DNA from: Knufia peltigerae
Lineage: Eukaryota; Ascomycota; Eurotiomycetes; Chaetothyriales; Trichomeriaceae
Length of the DNA: 64,000 bases
Direction: 5' to 3'
Assembly: GCA_030247855.1 (NCBI GenBank)
Contig: JAPDRN010000137.1
Location: 22,242 to 86,241 of the forward strand
Under the pieces are notes generated by a model. It saw only the letters and a list, made by a program, of their open reading frames with translations. It was not told the DNA's origin and did not search any database. A program made the position numbers and the translations under genes. Positions within the stretch are counted from its first letter, which is position 1, and each line of letters begins with the position of its first letter. Below, in pieces: positions 8,710 to 19,778 of the stretch.

Positions 8710-10842
8710 TCACCGCATTCTCGCAGCGTTCCACCTTTCGTATTGGTTGATCATCTCCTTGGTAATGCTCTTCGGGGTAGTCTTGATAGCTACTCTGACA
8801 TCGTCGGCAATGATACTGTCCCGGTCGGTGTCGAATGCAACCTCTCCTGCCTCCTGACATATGGCAACCACCTCCGCCCCAGAAAATCCTTCTGTGGCTT
8901 TGGCAAACTCCTCCACCTCTTCTGCCAGGTCCGTATCAGGCCTGTACTGTATCACACTTAGGCGCTTATGGAATATCTCTATTCTCGCCTCATAGTCTGG
9001 TGGGCCAATATACACCACATTATCAAATCTCCCCGGTCGCATCAAGGCAGGATCAATGTTTTCCGGCTTGTTTGTCGCGCCGACAACAAACACATTTCTC
9101 AACTCCTCAAACCCATCCATTTCATTGAGTAGCGTTGTGAGCACGTTCAGATCGCTCCCATGCCGGCCCCGAGAGGCAATTGCATCGATCTCGTCGAAAA
9201 AGATGATGCTGGGGCTTGCTGCGCGGGCTTTTCGGAACACTTCTCGAGTGGCTCGTTCGCTTTCACCGACATACATGGATATCAACTCGGCTCCCTTGAC
9301 TGCCAGGAAGTTTGTCCCAGCTTCTGTTGCAAGAGCACGGACTAAGAGGGTTTTCGAACAACCTGGTGGCCCATATAGGAGTAAGCCTTTTTTCGGATGG
9401 AGACCAAACTCCGCCATCCGGCTTGCTTGTTTGAGTGGTCGCTGAACAGCGTTTTGTAGTTGGCGTTTAGTAGAGTGCTGCCCGCCTATATCTGACCATC
9501 GGACCTTAGGTTTCTCAAGAAAAATTTCTTGGAGAGCGGAAGGCCGAACATACTTGAATGCTTCGGTGAGATCCTCGAGTGTCACAATTGGGCCTTTAGG
9601 CTTTGACAATGTATCATCTGAAACTGCGCCGTTGGTATCCGGGATGTCTTGAAGAGATAGTTCCCTCAGGCCAAGCCGATCATAAGTCAACTTGATTGTT
9701 TGTCGCATAAGAGCGTAGAGATCATCGCCGACATAGCCGTGTGTCCTGTCCGCCATCTCCTGTAAGATGTTATCATTAAGAGCAGATGCACCCTCATGAA
9801 ATGCCTGTAAGATCTCTTTTCTTTGAATAGCTGAAGGGATTGGGAGTTCGATTTCACATCCCAACCTCTTGGCCGACCGGAGTGACTGATTGATGTCGTT
9901 TGGATGCCGCGCTTCTCCGACTATGAGTGTTGGGCTGCCCCGAATCCGCTGAAACAAATTGTCGAGCTTTCCTGTTACGCTGACCGACCCAGCTACGTTC
10001 TGAAGAAGATATTCAGGCCGGATGATGACAAGTTGAGGCTGTGTTGATATCTGGATTTGAGTCCCGGGCTCCCAGTATGTGACCGTTGACCATTCTGCAG
10101 AAGCCAATAAGGAGATCAACTCCGTCTTGCCGGTGCCTTTTGCTCCGTACAGAAGAATACCCTGTATAGGTTCGTACGCCGGTAGATGGTCCTTCTCACT
10201 CGGCGAACACAGGTCTTGGACAATATCTTGAATTTGACGAATCTCTTTGTCCAAACCTCCCATACTCTTGGCCTGAAACTCGATCTTGGGCCCTTGAATA
10301 CTTCCTGGGGAGCTGTCAGCGTTGGTGATTTGGAATCGAGTCCGTTGAGTAACTCTAGCAATCATGTCGTCGTTTATCGATATATCTTTGACAATAAACC
10401 CTCTGTCGTGATCGCCAAGTTGGAACAGGATCTTTTGGTCCAACACCAAGAAAGCGTCTTTGCCTCGAAGGGTGAGCTTTGCGTAGACCGAATAATCTTG
10501 GGCCTCTGCTTCGTTGAGTTCCCCATCGTAACATTGCAAGACGATCGTGCTGGCGTCCTGTATTGACCGTGACGACCTTCCGATCGTGATCCTGTCGGAC
10601 AATTTGAAGCTGAAGACCTCCTGGAGCAACTTCGACGTCTGCACGACCGTGTCCTTCATCCCAGCACCAGAAGCCTCCCAGGCTATTGCCAACTTCTTGC
10701 GACCCGTGTCGATGTCGTCAATCTTGCGCAACTCACATATGTCGCCGGGTTTCAATTTTAGCGATAGCATTGACACGGCAGTCAACCGGACACGAAAAGG
10801 ATCCTTGTCCGAATTGGAAGGGCGGACAATGAAGGTCGACAT
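8710..10842 (-). CDS. AFG2: AAA+ ATPase AFG2/DRG1, 60S biogenesis factor
   Basis: Intronless, 710 aa. An N-domain (residues about 1-200) is followed by two AAA modules. D1 has a Walker A-like GAKGTGKTE with Lys239. D2 has GPPGCSKT (Lys497), the signature form of Afg2 D2, an intact Walker B IIFFDEID (Asp550, Glu551), an ATNKPENIDPALMRPGRFD segment (sensor 1/arginine-finger region) and a GFSGAE sensor-2 motif. The family is a hexameric CDC48-like ATPase that strips Rlp24 from cytoplasmic pre-60S ribosomes. D1 is unusual: where Walker B should be there is LVIIRPEYLL (Arg275, no Asp-Glu pair), the stretch between Walker A and B is short, and GRFD is replaced by KRLG. At 710 aa it is shorter than yeast Afg2 (about 780 aa). 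Identification is secure; loss of D1 hydrolysis is inferred. Confidence 0.88.
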   Translation of the reverse strand: MSTFIVRPSNSDKDPFRVRLTAVSMLSLKLKPGDICELRKIDDIDTGRKKLAIAWEASGAGMKDTVVQTSKLLQEVFSFKLSDRITIGRSSRSIQDASTIVLQCYDGELNEAEAQDYSVYAKLTLRGKDAFLVLDQKILFQLGDHDRGFIVKDISINDDMIARVTQRTRFQITNADSSPGSIQGPKIEFQAKSMGGLDKEIRQIQDIVQDLCSPSEKDHLPAYEPIQGILLYGAKGTGKTELISLLASAEWSTVTYWEPGTQIQISTQPQLVIIRPEYLLQNVAGSVSVTGKLDNLFQRIRGSPTLIVGEARHPNDINQSLRSAKRLGCEIELPIPSAIQRKEILQAFHEGASALNDNILQEMADRTHGYVGDDLYALMRQTIKLTYDRLGLRELSLQDIPDTNGAVSDDTLSKPKGPIVTLEDLTEAFKYVRPSALQEIFLEKPKVRWSDIGGQHSTKRQLQNAVQRPLKQASRMAEFGLHPKKGLLLYGPPGCSKTLLVRALATEAGTNFLAVKGAELISMYVGESERATREVFRKARAASPSIIFFDEIDAIASRGRHGSDLNVLTTLLNEMDGFEELRNVFVVGATNKPENIDPALMRPGRFDNVVYIGPPDYEARIEIFHKRLSVIQYRPDTDLAEEVEEFAKATEGFSGAEVVAICQEAGEVAFDTDRDSIIADDVRVAIKTTPKSITKEMINQYERWNAARMR

Positions 10843-11152
10843 CCTGACTCATATCCATCAGTGCCTGTAGGCAGCAGGAGGGTCCAATGTGTATAATGCT
10901 GTAGTTTCAAGTGCAAAGCAAATATCGAAATTCTCATGGCGATGGGATTATGGACATTGTATAACTTGGCACGTGCATACAGGCTGTCTGACAATGCGAG
11001 TGCCACGCAAAAATTGCGCTACTATCACTCAAGAGCAGTGTCAGACAAAAAATTGTTTTTACTTTGCGCAAGGCTGTGATAATTCGATGACTATCATGTG
11101 GTAATTTCAAACATATGAGGAATCAATAACTGGCTACGGACATGAACTGCTC
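10843..11152. other. Promoter side of AFG2 / 3' flank of Lunapark
   Basis: Intergenic between two minus-strand genes; moderately AT-rich with no further gene. It contains the upstream control region of AFG2 and the Lunapark 3' untranslated region. Confidence 0.5.
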
Positions 11153-12379
11153 TCATTCAAGTGAGTCAAAGGAAGCCTTTTTGCCCACACTTCGGGTCAC
11201 TCGCTTGGAGATACCACTGTCATCGGCGGCATCGCGACCTGTAGCTCCCTGGGCACCATCGACTGCTTCATGATCAGTCTTCGACTCTTCGTGCTGATCT
11301 TCCTCAGATACTTCCTGAGCATCGGGCATGCCTGGCACCCTCTCCCAGTCCTCACCATCATGCAGATTCGATGTAGCTGTAATCTCTTTGACTACCTTTG
11401 CACCTTCACTCTCCACACCATTCCAACTCCCACAGGCACTGCATCTCCATCGACCGAGTTCTTCGAGCGTCTTGACACCCGCAGGGGCTTGACCATTGAC
11501 AAGGCGACAATTTGAGCACAGTAGAACCAGCCTATTCTTAGCTGCTGTCTCGTCTTCCCCTAGCATCACGTCGAGTATGCGATCATACCAGTGGTGCGTG
11601 TTTTCATATGCACTGGTTGGAGGCGGAGGGTTTGCAAAAGCGTTAGGAGCAAAACCAGGAACGTCGGGACTCATATCTACAGGGCTGCTGAGCGTTTGAG
11701 CAGCTGGTGGCATCTCGCCATGCGCCGGAGAAGCAAAATGAGGTCCACTTTGCGGTGGTATCTCGGAAGGCGGTTGGACATTTCGTCCAGGTATATTTGC
11801 CGTCGGGGGTGGTGCTATTCCAGTCCTTTGTTGGGCTTGCTCTGGACGCCGATTGACCTTTCGTTTCGGGCCTTGTTGTGGTTGTTTTGATGGTGTTTTT
11901 GCTGGTGGTGCGCCTCCATATTTCTGCAGCAGCTCCTGTGTGCTGTCGTACTTTGTAGCCTTCTTCAAATCCGCAATCTTGGACTCGCGCTGTTTCTGTA
12001 GATGATCCAGGTATGATTGTTGCCGATTCACCCTCCAGTCAAAGAACGCAGTCAGCAGTTTGCGCACTGCATAAATAATGGCCGGTGCTCCGACTAAGCC
12101 CGCGTAATGATACCAGAACCAAGCGTCGGGCCCGAGCACAAGAACCACGACAAGTGTATACAGGAGGTAGGTTAATGTTGTATAAAGTGTCCATAGTGCC
12201 TTCGCTCGCCGGGCTCGAGATCTCGTAGTGTCAAGGGCAAGATTCGCATCGGTAATCTGGGCGGACAGCTTGGAGAGAGCTTTCTCAAAGGAAGCAGGAG
12301 AGTTTGCATCGCTCTGAGGCAATCAGTTTGGGGTTCAATGGTGGTTTGCATTGTTTCTTACCCTCCAGAGCCATGACAT
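11153..12379 (-). CDS. LNP1: Lunapark, ER three-way-junction protein
   Basis: Two exons. A tiny first exon, 12379-12362, encodes MSWLWR, and a 48-nt intron (12314-12361, GTAAGA..CAG) joins it to SDANSPASFEKALSKLSAQI; 392 aa in all. This N-terminus matches the fungal Lunapark pattern. Two membrane segments (about residues 47-68 and 74-98) are separated by a short loop and flanked by coiled-coil stretches. A Pro/Gln-rich linker follows. The C-terminus carries the Lunapark zinc ribbon, with Cys272, Cys275, Cys297 and Cys300 (CSNC and CSAC). The family stabilises three-way junctions of the tubular ER and works with atlastin/Sey1 and reticulons. It lies head-to-head with GOT1. Confidence 0.9.
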
Positions 12380-12827
12380 GCTGGCTTTCCTCATCGCTGC
12401 CAAGTGGTCGACATTGAAACCCTCGCCAATGACAATCAAGATAGCCTGTCACCAGAACGTCGAATCCGAGATCATGGCCAAGTGCGAAGGTCGAGACAGG
12501 CGCCAGGAAACTGGAATGTTCGATTTACAAAGTGGTACGGAGCACAGTAAAGTGTGAGTAGCGCAGGCTGCGTCATTCCTGCCGTCGTCCGTCAATCTGG
12601 AGAAAGCCACGAGAACGCGTATTTTTTATTTCGACCCCTGCATGACCGATTTCCAGAGGACAGTTATGCTGTTTTCCAACATCGAACTCATCCTTCAGTC
12701 CCTCCGTACAGACCACGAATTTCGCAAGTCATTGTCACGGTCTTCTTCTTCGCCTCGTCGCTTTCACTTGCTCAAAAACTGCCCAACTTCCATTCCTTAA
12801 CAGCGCTTTCGCAGCTCAGCAGTCGCA
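12380..12827. promoter_or_regulatory. Shared divergent promoter, Lunapark and GOT1
   Basis: About 450 bp between the two start codons, with no other gene. Both flanking genes act in the early secretory pathway, so a shared control region is plausible. C/T-rich patches on the + strand near 12700-12780 lead up to the GOT1 start, as in many fungal promoters. Confidence 0.55.
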
Positions 12828-13488
12828 ATGCCTAGCATGTGGCTCACAGATGTGCAGAGTACGTCTCTCCCATGCCTAGCACTAGCAAGCTATGCGCATG
12901 CTCTGTTTTCGCTGAAGAAGGATATGAACTAATCGCTGTACAGAAATCGGGGTCGCCTTTTGTTCGGGAGGTAAAGCGCAACATGCGACTCTTGAGATAG
13001 ACCTCAACTGATTGCATTAGGTGGATTGTTCCTGACTGGAGGTGTCATCATGTTCTTTGATCGTTCTATGTATGTCTCCTTCCACGTCATCATCGTCATA
13101 AGAACCATGCTAACAAGTTCCACAGGCTGGCAATGGGCAACGTAGGTGTACCGGTTTCTTCCTTAGCGATCTCTTGCCTGACGGTACCTAGATCTTATTC
13201 CTCATCGGTCTCACTCTCATCATCGGAATTCAGAAGACGTTTATCTTCTTCGCAAGGCGACAGAAATTGAAGGGAACAGCTGCCTTTATGGCCGGCATTC
13301 TTCTCATCCTGATCCGCTGGCCACTGACTGGATTTCTGGTTGAACTTTACGGCATATTCGTCCTATTTGGAGACTTCTTTGCCACGATCGCATCATTCGC
13401 CGGCAACATCCCTATCGTGGGTCCGTATATCCAAATGTTTCTGCAAAAGATATCGTCGGGCAGGAGAAATGCAGAGTTGCCCGTATGA
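12828..13488 (+). CDS. GOT1: GOT1 Golgi transport protein
   Basis: Five exons: 12828-12858, 12944-12970, 13021-13069, 13126-13141 and 13192-13488. All introns are GT-AG and the spliced length is 420 nt. The 139-aa product starts MPSMWLTDVQKIGVAFCSGG and continues through MFFDRSMLAMGN and LFLIGLTLIIG. Four hydrophobic segments with short loops and the motif KLKGTAAFMAGILLILIRWP are the Got1/Sft2 family pattern; yeast Got1 has 138 aa. It is a small tetraspanning protein of COPII vesicles and Golgi that assists ER-to-Golgi transport. The chain of very short 5' exons (one of only 16 nt) is easily missed by gene finders; each join was checked for phase. Confidence 0.92.
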
Positions 13489-13716
13489 GGGAATGGAACA
13501 ACTCCTACCAAATCGACACTGAAGATATGGATGAAGCAGAGTCTCATGAGCAGATCATTATTTCATTACTGCCTGTGGCACGTCTATGACAAGATCAAGC
13601 AAAATTTCCAAATTTTCTGGGTATCATACTGGAGACGAAGGACAGCAGGAGGAGCCATTTTCGACTACGAAACTGCGAAACGCCCAAGGGACTCTTTCTT
13701 ACCGACCACCACTCTC

Positions 13717-16370
13717 TCAAACCCCATAGCCGACACCTGTCATATCACCAGACCCACTTCCAGGCCAGCCTGGAAATCCCTGAGCATTCACATCAGGCGC
13801 CGTCGCCAGCAGATCATAGCCCATACCCATACTCCAGAGCATATCATCTTCGGTCTGCCATCCTGCAAATGTCCCAGTCGATGTAGGCTGGCTATGTGGC
13901 GATAAATATGTATCATAACTACCCCCGGCATTTGGGTGGGATTGGGATTGAGGAGTGTATGCTGTTGGGGACAGTGTATTGTGCTGCGCTGCGAGAATAG
14001 TGGGTGTCCCAGAGCCATACAATTCTGAATGAGGCTGTTGCGGCATGGAATGTGTGGGATGTGCGAATCTGCCCGCTTGTTGACCGTTGGCTCGTGCGGT
14101 CGTAGGGGTTTGAGCATGAACATTACCATTCTCGGCCTTCCCAGGCCCCGCCTGTCCCATGTTACTCTTGAGCAATCTTTCGAACCCATCAGCCATCGCA
14201 TATAAGATGTGATCCTTGCCGGCTCTACAACTTCTAAACAAGTCGATTACAGCTTCGATCAGCGGTTTCGTTTTCTGCTCGGGGTCGATCGTGACGCCAA
14301 TGCCCGCCCAGCGAGAAGACATCTTGATCAAAAAGACCACAGCGAAAGCGATAACGGTATGCAGATACAAAGGCACACCGACCATGGAGTCTCGTATCGA
14401 AGGTTCGTCGAGGACTATGATCAAGATCTGATGGGCCGAATTGATGGCCTGAGAGGCAAGTGGTCGAAGACTTGTTGGGAGAGTTGATGTCGAGGAGATG
14501 TTGAACAATGACCGCCCCCGTAGAGCGAGGGAATTGAGCATCATGGACGCGAAATAGTAATGTAAATCGACGCCTAAAATTTCCCGACAGTCAGTCAGCT
14601 TGTTTTCACTCTTTCTTGTCGTTGCATGCAATTTTTTCCTCCCGCGATAGTAATCAATAACAAAATACTGTACGTACCGACGGCGGGATAGTCCCCGATA
14701 TGGGCATCTCTGTTGAGGGCGTGGCGAAACTGGTACCTCCAGGTATCCAGGTCCTCGATGAAACGCGCGTGGGTGCGCAACGACACTTCGTCCCCGTCCA
14801 TCAACCTCTCGGCCTCGAGGCCGAAGTGTCCATAGGCCTGGCTGAGGATGATGAAGAGGGTGACCTGCGACAAGACCCGGCGGTCACTCGGGGTACACTC
14901 GGGGGCGTTGAGAAAGACGTGGTATTCCTTGATGGCCTGCAATTCGGCGGTCACGGGAGGGCGGCCGTAAGCTATACTAAAATGGTGATCCAGGACGTAT
15001 AATAAGTACCATAGTCTCGCACGTTCCAGTTGAGCAGGACGGTCGGGTTCGAGGGGTTCTGATGATGATTTGGTGGTGGTGGTGGCGTTGTTACCATCAC
15101 CGAAACCTAGTTTCGGGTGGCGCGTCGACGTGGTGGTTGTGGTGGTAGTGGTAGAAGAAGAAGAAGAATAAAAAGCTTTGTAAAAGGCCTGGTGTAGGTT
15201 GAGTTCTGTCGCCATACGGACGCAGTGACCCGACAACTTCCACGACAGGTCCGGCAACCAAAACGCGGCAATACACAAGGCCCGAATGTCCTCGAGGGTG
15301 TGGAAACGGTCGAAGAAGCTGGTGGCGATCAGGTCCCGGAGGTGCTTGTGGGCCAGGGCGTAAGTCTTCTCCCGGCCGGGGATGTGGAGGCTGGTGACGG
15401 TGACGATGGCGGTGAAGAACAAGGTGGAAGACTCCCGGACCGACAACAAAGAACGGGACTCGTGGATGGGGGCGTCGAAGAGGTACCGGGACAGGGTGGT
15501 CTTGAACAAGGAGAGCATGTCCTCGGCCTCTTCGACGCCGAGAAGGCCCAGCGAGATCATGTCGTTTTCCATGTTCTTCTTGGAGTTGCGGCGGGCGGGT
15601 GCCCCGTACTTCAGCCGGCTCCTCAGCGACGTGAGTTGGGTGACCTCGTACAGGGAGCCCATGGGAGCCGGGGCCATTTCCGAGGACGGATTCTCCGGGT
15701 CGACGGTGCCGGGTGGTTCCCTGGAGTTTTCGCGGGTGGTTTGTGAATGTGATGGTGGTTCGGGTGGTTGTGGCGGTGCCAGATAATGATGTTGTCGTTG
15801 TTGATTCGGTTGGATTGAGGGCTGCTGTTGAGATTGTGAATCCGAGGAACCTGACTGAACTTGAGATTGTTGTTGTTGTGGTTGAGAGTTTTCGAGAATG
15901 GGCGAGTACGAGTGGAGAGATGGCATCTTGAGGTGAGATAGGATATCCTCGACCGCCCTGTCCAGACGGACAATGTGAGGATGGAGACGTCCATCTTCGT
16001 CCTCGAGACTGTAACGCATGCGTTTGGAAGTGATACAGTCGATCCCGAGACGGTGGCACCGTGAACACCCCGCGTCGCCTCGCTCGAGGCTGTCACATTT
16101 GACCTTGAGCTTGCGGCACGCCAGACAAGCTCGACCTTTGCGCGAGACGTGTGGTTCCGGGGGGAGGTGGTCGGCGGAGCGTTTGCGACCGTGTGCTGCG
16201 GTCGCCCCCGCCGCCGCCGAACCACTCGTCACCCCTTCCATGTCGATGGAAGATGACCAAGATGCGTCACTCGCACGAGTCGGATGGCGGCCCAGTAACG
16301 AAGGACTTGATTGGGGCGGAGGTTGATGTTGGTGATGGTGTTGATTCGCATAATCTTTGGTGTCGGTCAT
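13717..16370 (-). CDS. Zn(II)2Cys6 transcription factor
   Basis: Two exons, 16370-14678 and 14573-13717. The intron 14574-14677 (GTACGT..TAG) joins GDYPAV to GVDLHYYFASM; 849 aa. The DNA-binding domain is near residues 75-110: CLACRKLKVKC then CSRCHRLGIDC, spacing C-x2-C-x6-C-x9-C-x2-C-x6-C. A Gln/Ser/Pro-rich region follows, then a helical fungal regulatory middle region (LGLLGVEEAEDMLSLFKTT; CIAAFWLPDLSWKLSGHCV; ARLWYLLYVLDHHFSIAYG), matching the fungal-specific transcription factor domain. The C-terminus is Gln/Gly/Thr-rich. Runs of Ser and Thr near 15066-15176 are encoded by repeats. The first in-frame ATG is at 16370; open frame upstream lacks an ATG. Target genes unknown; it neighbours the transporter/dioxygenase pair. 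Confidence 0.85.
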
Positions 16371-17095
16371 GGTCTTGGACGAATCACAATCTTGCGTACT
16401 CGTATCATCTAATACGATGTTCTCAGAGAGTTGATATCGCACAGAGAAGTGTCAAGTCGGGGGCACGTCCTCGTGCTCGGCCATTTGTTCCCCACGTGAA
16501 GATGATCGATTTTAATTGAACTGACGGGCGGATGATCGACTTTGTCTAAGCGGCTGGAAGAGGATTCAAACTACTTCGGACAAGGACGAAGCCATCAACG
16601 GTGGAGAGAAGCGCGGCGTGATTATTTTCCCCGCATCGTCAATCATAAGTACGGAGCAAGTACTGAGTACGGAGTACGAGTACAGTAACTACCGAGTACG
16701 ACGACGAGATACGACGAGATGCTCAGTACGGTAAGTCCGTAATAGTCCAAGTTCATGAGGACCCAAATACTTGTACTCCGTATGGCACCTTCAATCATCC
16801 GATTCAGCCTGAACCTCTTTTAGGCGCCTGAAGTAACTCTGCGCGCTGGTTGATCTGATACAGATCTGTGGATTTATTAAAAGGCTGAATGCTCTTTGTA
16901 GCTTTGGACCTGAATACTGATATCTACGCGGCCGATATGTATCACTTCGAATGTCTGATCAGCATCTGATGCCGTCGAAGGTCTTAAAGGAATAAAGAGG
17001 CACAACTTGGGACATTCGCCACGACGCATAACATCAATACTTCAAGAGAAGGAGCTGATGGTGGTGTGTTTTTATGCTTGCCGGCGCCCTATTTC
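16371..17095. promoter_or_regulatory. Upstream region of Zn2Cys6 gene
   Basis: About 720 bp between the regulator start and the 3' end of the transporter gene. It holds the GTAC-rich repeat listed separately and no coding sequence that I can support. Confidence 0.5.
16645..16785. repeat. GTAC / TACGGAGTA-type degenerate repeat
   Basis: A 140-bp patch with many copies of GTAC and of the longer words AGTACGGAG, GAGTACGAGTAC, CGAGTACGAC and TGTACTCCGTA on both strands. A related TGTACGGAGTACTG stands alone at about 62839-62854, and GAGTACGAGTACGG at about 62569. Neither a transposon nor a simple microsatellite explains it. Confidence 0.6.
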
Positions 17096-19011
17096 TTAAT
17101 GTGCGAACCGGAAGGTCAACATCTTATTACCTTTGTCGGTCGTCGTCGCAAGATATTCTCTCCTCTCAGCATCCGTCATCGAATTCCACTTGCGATCTCG
17201 AACTCTATTGATACTGTATTAGAACAGAACGTAAACTTCAAGGATACATCTTCCAACGTACTTGTTCCTCCAGACATAGAAGGATTTGGCTCCCAGAAAC
17301 AACACAATGTTGTAGGCACAAATGGCGATAAGAATCTTGTTACCTGTCCGATACATTGGCTTGTCGTTGTTGCGGTAGATCTGTAGATTCGTGTCAACGA
17401 TGTCTCTTTTCACAGCAATACCAATTCAGAATCAAACCCACATTCGACCCAATGATGTTACTCGCCTGGACAAACATGTTGTACAAGGCCGACGCAACAG
17501 TTCTGGTCCTTACTGAACCGGCATTGCGACTGGTAATCGCCACATTGATAGCATGCACATACGGTGTACCAACAAGGAGTGTCACCAAGGTATACTTGAC
17601 CCACCGGGAGGCGTCAGCAGGGAGCAATTCCGAAGCAATGAGCAATGGCATAGCCCAGAACTGACTGACGAGACCGGTCAAGAAGCGCTGGTTCGTCTTC
17701 TCCGAGACCCAAGTCCAAAAAAGCAGATTGATTATGAAGAGAACGTATGATGGGATCGTGAGCATGTTGACTTCGAATCGACCAAAGGATTGCTTGAGGA
17801 TGAGAGATAGATACTGCGTCGCCGGGTAATTGACAATGAGGAACGAGAGACCAATCAGGTAGATTGGCCACATTTCCCAGTCGCACAGGGCATGGTACAG
17901 TAGCTTGGGAGTGACGGCTTGTCGATTGTGCATGTCTCCTTTTGAAGGGTCGTCACGAAGGATACGGTTGACCATGATTTTCTCCTCTCGCACCGAGAAC
18001 CAACCGTCTTTTCCGCGAAACCTGGAAGCCGTCTGACAGGGTGACGGTGGCATATAGAAATACGTGGCGATACCAATAAGGCCAGTCACTGTCCCTTCCA
18101 ACGCGAACAACCATCGCCATCTGTTTGTAAAAAAAAGGTACCAAAAGTCAGGACCTGGCACCACATCTACCACAAGAAACACCGTATAGTACTTACCCGG
18201 CGAGACCATTGACTCCGCGCATGGTGAGAATGGCAGCTGCCAAAAATGCACCAATAATGCTCGTTGCTTGATAGGACGTCCAAAACCATGCCAGTCGAGC
18301 AGGAAGTTCCCTCCCCTTGTACCAATAACTGAGGTATAGAATTGTATCAGGGATCTATAGGCAAGTCAGCCACAGCACCTTGTGAAGGTTGATCAGAGAA
18401 GAAAGTATGGAAGATCGTTGACCCACGAAGCCCCCTTCAATCAATCCCAACAATGCACGACAGGCGTAGAATGACGACTTCCCACTCAAGAAAGCCTGGC
18501 AACTGGCCACAATGCTCCAGCTGATCATCTGAACCGGTATCCAGCGGTCAGGGCCTAACTTCTTCGATATCAACTGCGACGGCAGTTCTGCCGCCAAGAA
18601 GCACACATAAAAGATAGTCTGCCCATAGTTGTAATCATTTGTGTTCAGGTTGAGATCTTCCAGCATGTTGTCGGTCAGGGCCTGGACGATGTTCGCTCTG
18701 TCCAGTTGAAGCGCAAAAAAAGTAAGACAGACCCATGTACAGATCTTCCAGTCTATCTTGCGTACGAGCTTCTTTTCTTCCGCCGGATCCCATTCAAATT
18801 CAGGGTCCCAGCGATGGCGACCTTCGTATCTGTCAATAGGGACATATGCGTTTTCACCATCGACACGAATGAAAGTTTTGTCCTCGGTGTAGGAACTACT
18901 TTCCGAACTGGAAGCGTCTTCGACTGGAACAGTATTTCGTACTGTCTCGTTCTTGGAAACGGAGTCGAGCTTCAACCCCGAAGGATCAGCGTTAAAAGGA
19001 CCTCGTGCCAT
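17096..19011 (-). CDS. MFS transporter, Dal5/SOA1 (ACS) family
   Basis: Five exons: 19011-18427, 18354-18197, 18120-17442, 17380-17262 and 17204-17096. All introns are GT-AG and the spliced length is 1650 nt, giving 549 aa. The joins restore family motifs: EGGF-IPDTILYLSYWYKG, GLAG-WRWLFALEG, IIGSN-IYRNNDKPMYR and WRNK-VRDRKWN, with the terminal GNKMLTFRFAH. LDRANIVQAL in TM1 and CRALLGLIEGGF are signatures of the anion:cation symporter family (TC 2.A.1.14). Twelve membrane helices are expected, after a long Ser/Glu-rich cytosolic N-terminus. Members carry allantoate, nicotinate, vitamins or, in yeast Soa1, sulfur compounds including sulfonates. The divergent TauD-type gene points to a sulfonate or related substrate; that is inference. 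Confidence 0.9.
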
Positions 19012-19778
19012 GGATACAGACCGCCACAAAGAGACCTTTTGGGCTGAATGAATACTGCAAGAACTCTGGGAGGAAGTCGAGGCGACGTTCGCTCCGTTTC
19101 ACACCTTATCCATTTATCATCTTGTACAGCATCCTGACTTGATATTGACGGAGAATGGCAGTATCCCCACAGAGGTATGACGTGGTCCATAGCCATACTG
19201 TATCCATGATAGATAGCAAAGATATTGCGTGCTCTCGTGATTTATGGGAACGGCATGGGCAAGCTGATAGCCATGCCTCAATGCCACGAAGCTCGACGGT
19301 CAGCAAGCTTGATTGGACATGATGCTTATCAGAATACCTTGTCGAGTACGCACCCGACCGGGCCATTCATTGTCCTTACACACAGCATGCACGTTGCGTG
19401 TGAAAAACATGTACCTTCCATGTTGGGTTGATGTCGAGGATCACGCAATTTCAAAAAAGAAGACGCAATGTTTCTCTCCACCCAACTAATCATCATCGCA
19501 ATGAAGTTCACTTACTTGCCGCCCCATTGCTAGATGATATTTTCATCTCTGCTTAGATTGACAACAAATCCTGCGGGGTGCGATTTCGATTGCGCCAGTG
19601 AGCATGCTGGTGTCGTGCTGCGGGAAGAGGTCGTTCGTTGGAGATGCAATCACCATCCCATGCCGAATTCCGAGTCTGTGATATAAAAGTGACCATGGGC
19701 CCCCTCACGGTATCTTGGCCAAGTGAATTCAAGGCTTGTATTCCGTAGATAAACAGACGGGAATTGAACAGAGCAAGC
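19012..19778. promoter_or_regulatory. Divergent promoter, transporter and TauD-type dioxygenase
   Basis: A 767-bp interval separates the two start codons and holds no other convincing gene. Head-to-head placement allows common control. I did not find a clear palindromic sulfur-regulator (CYS3/MetR-type) site by eye, which does not exclude one. Confidence 0.5.

Noticed and set aside
15097..16068. Long alternative minus-strand frame inside the first Zn2Cys6 gene
   Set aside because: Pro/Arg/His-rich composition from GC-rich codons; the other frame carries the zinc cluster and regulatory domain.
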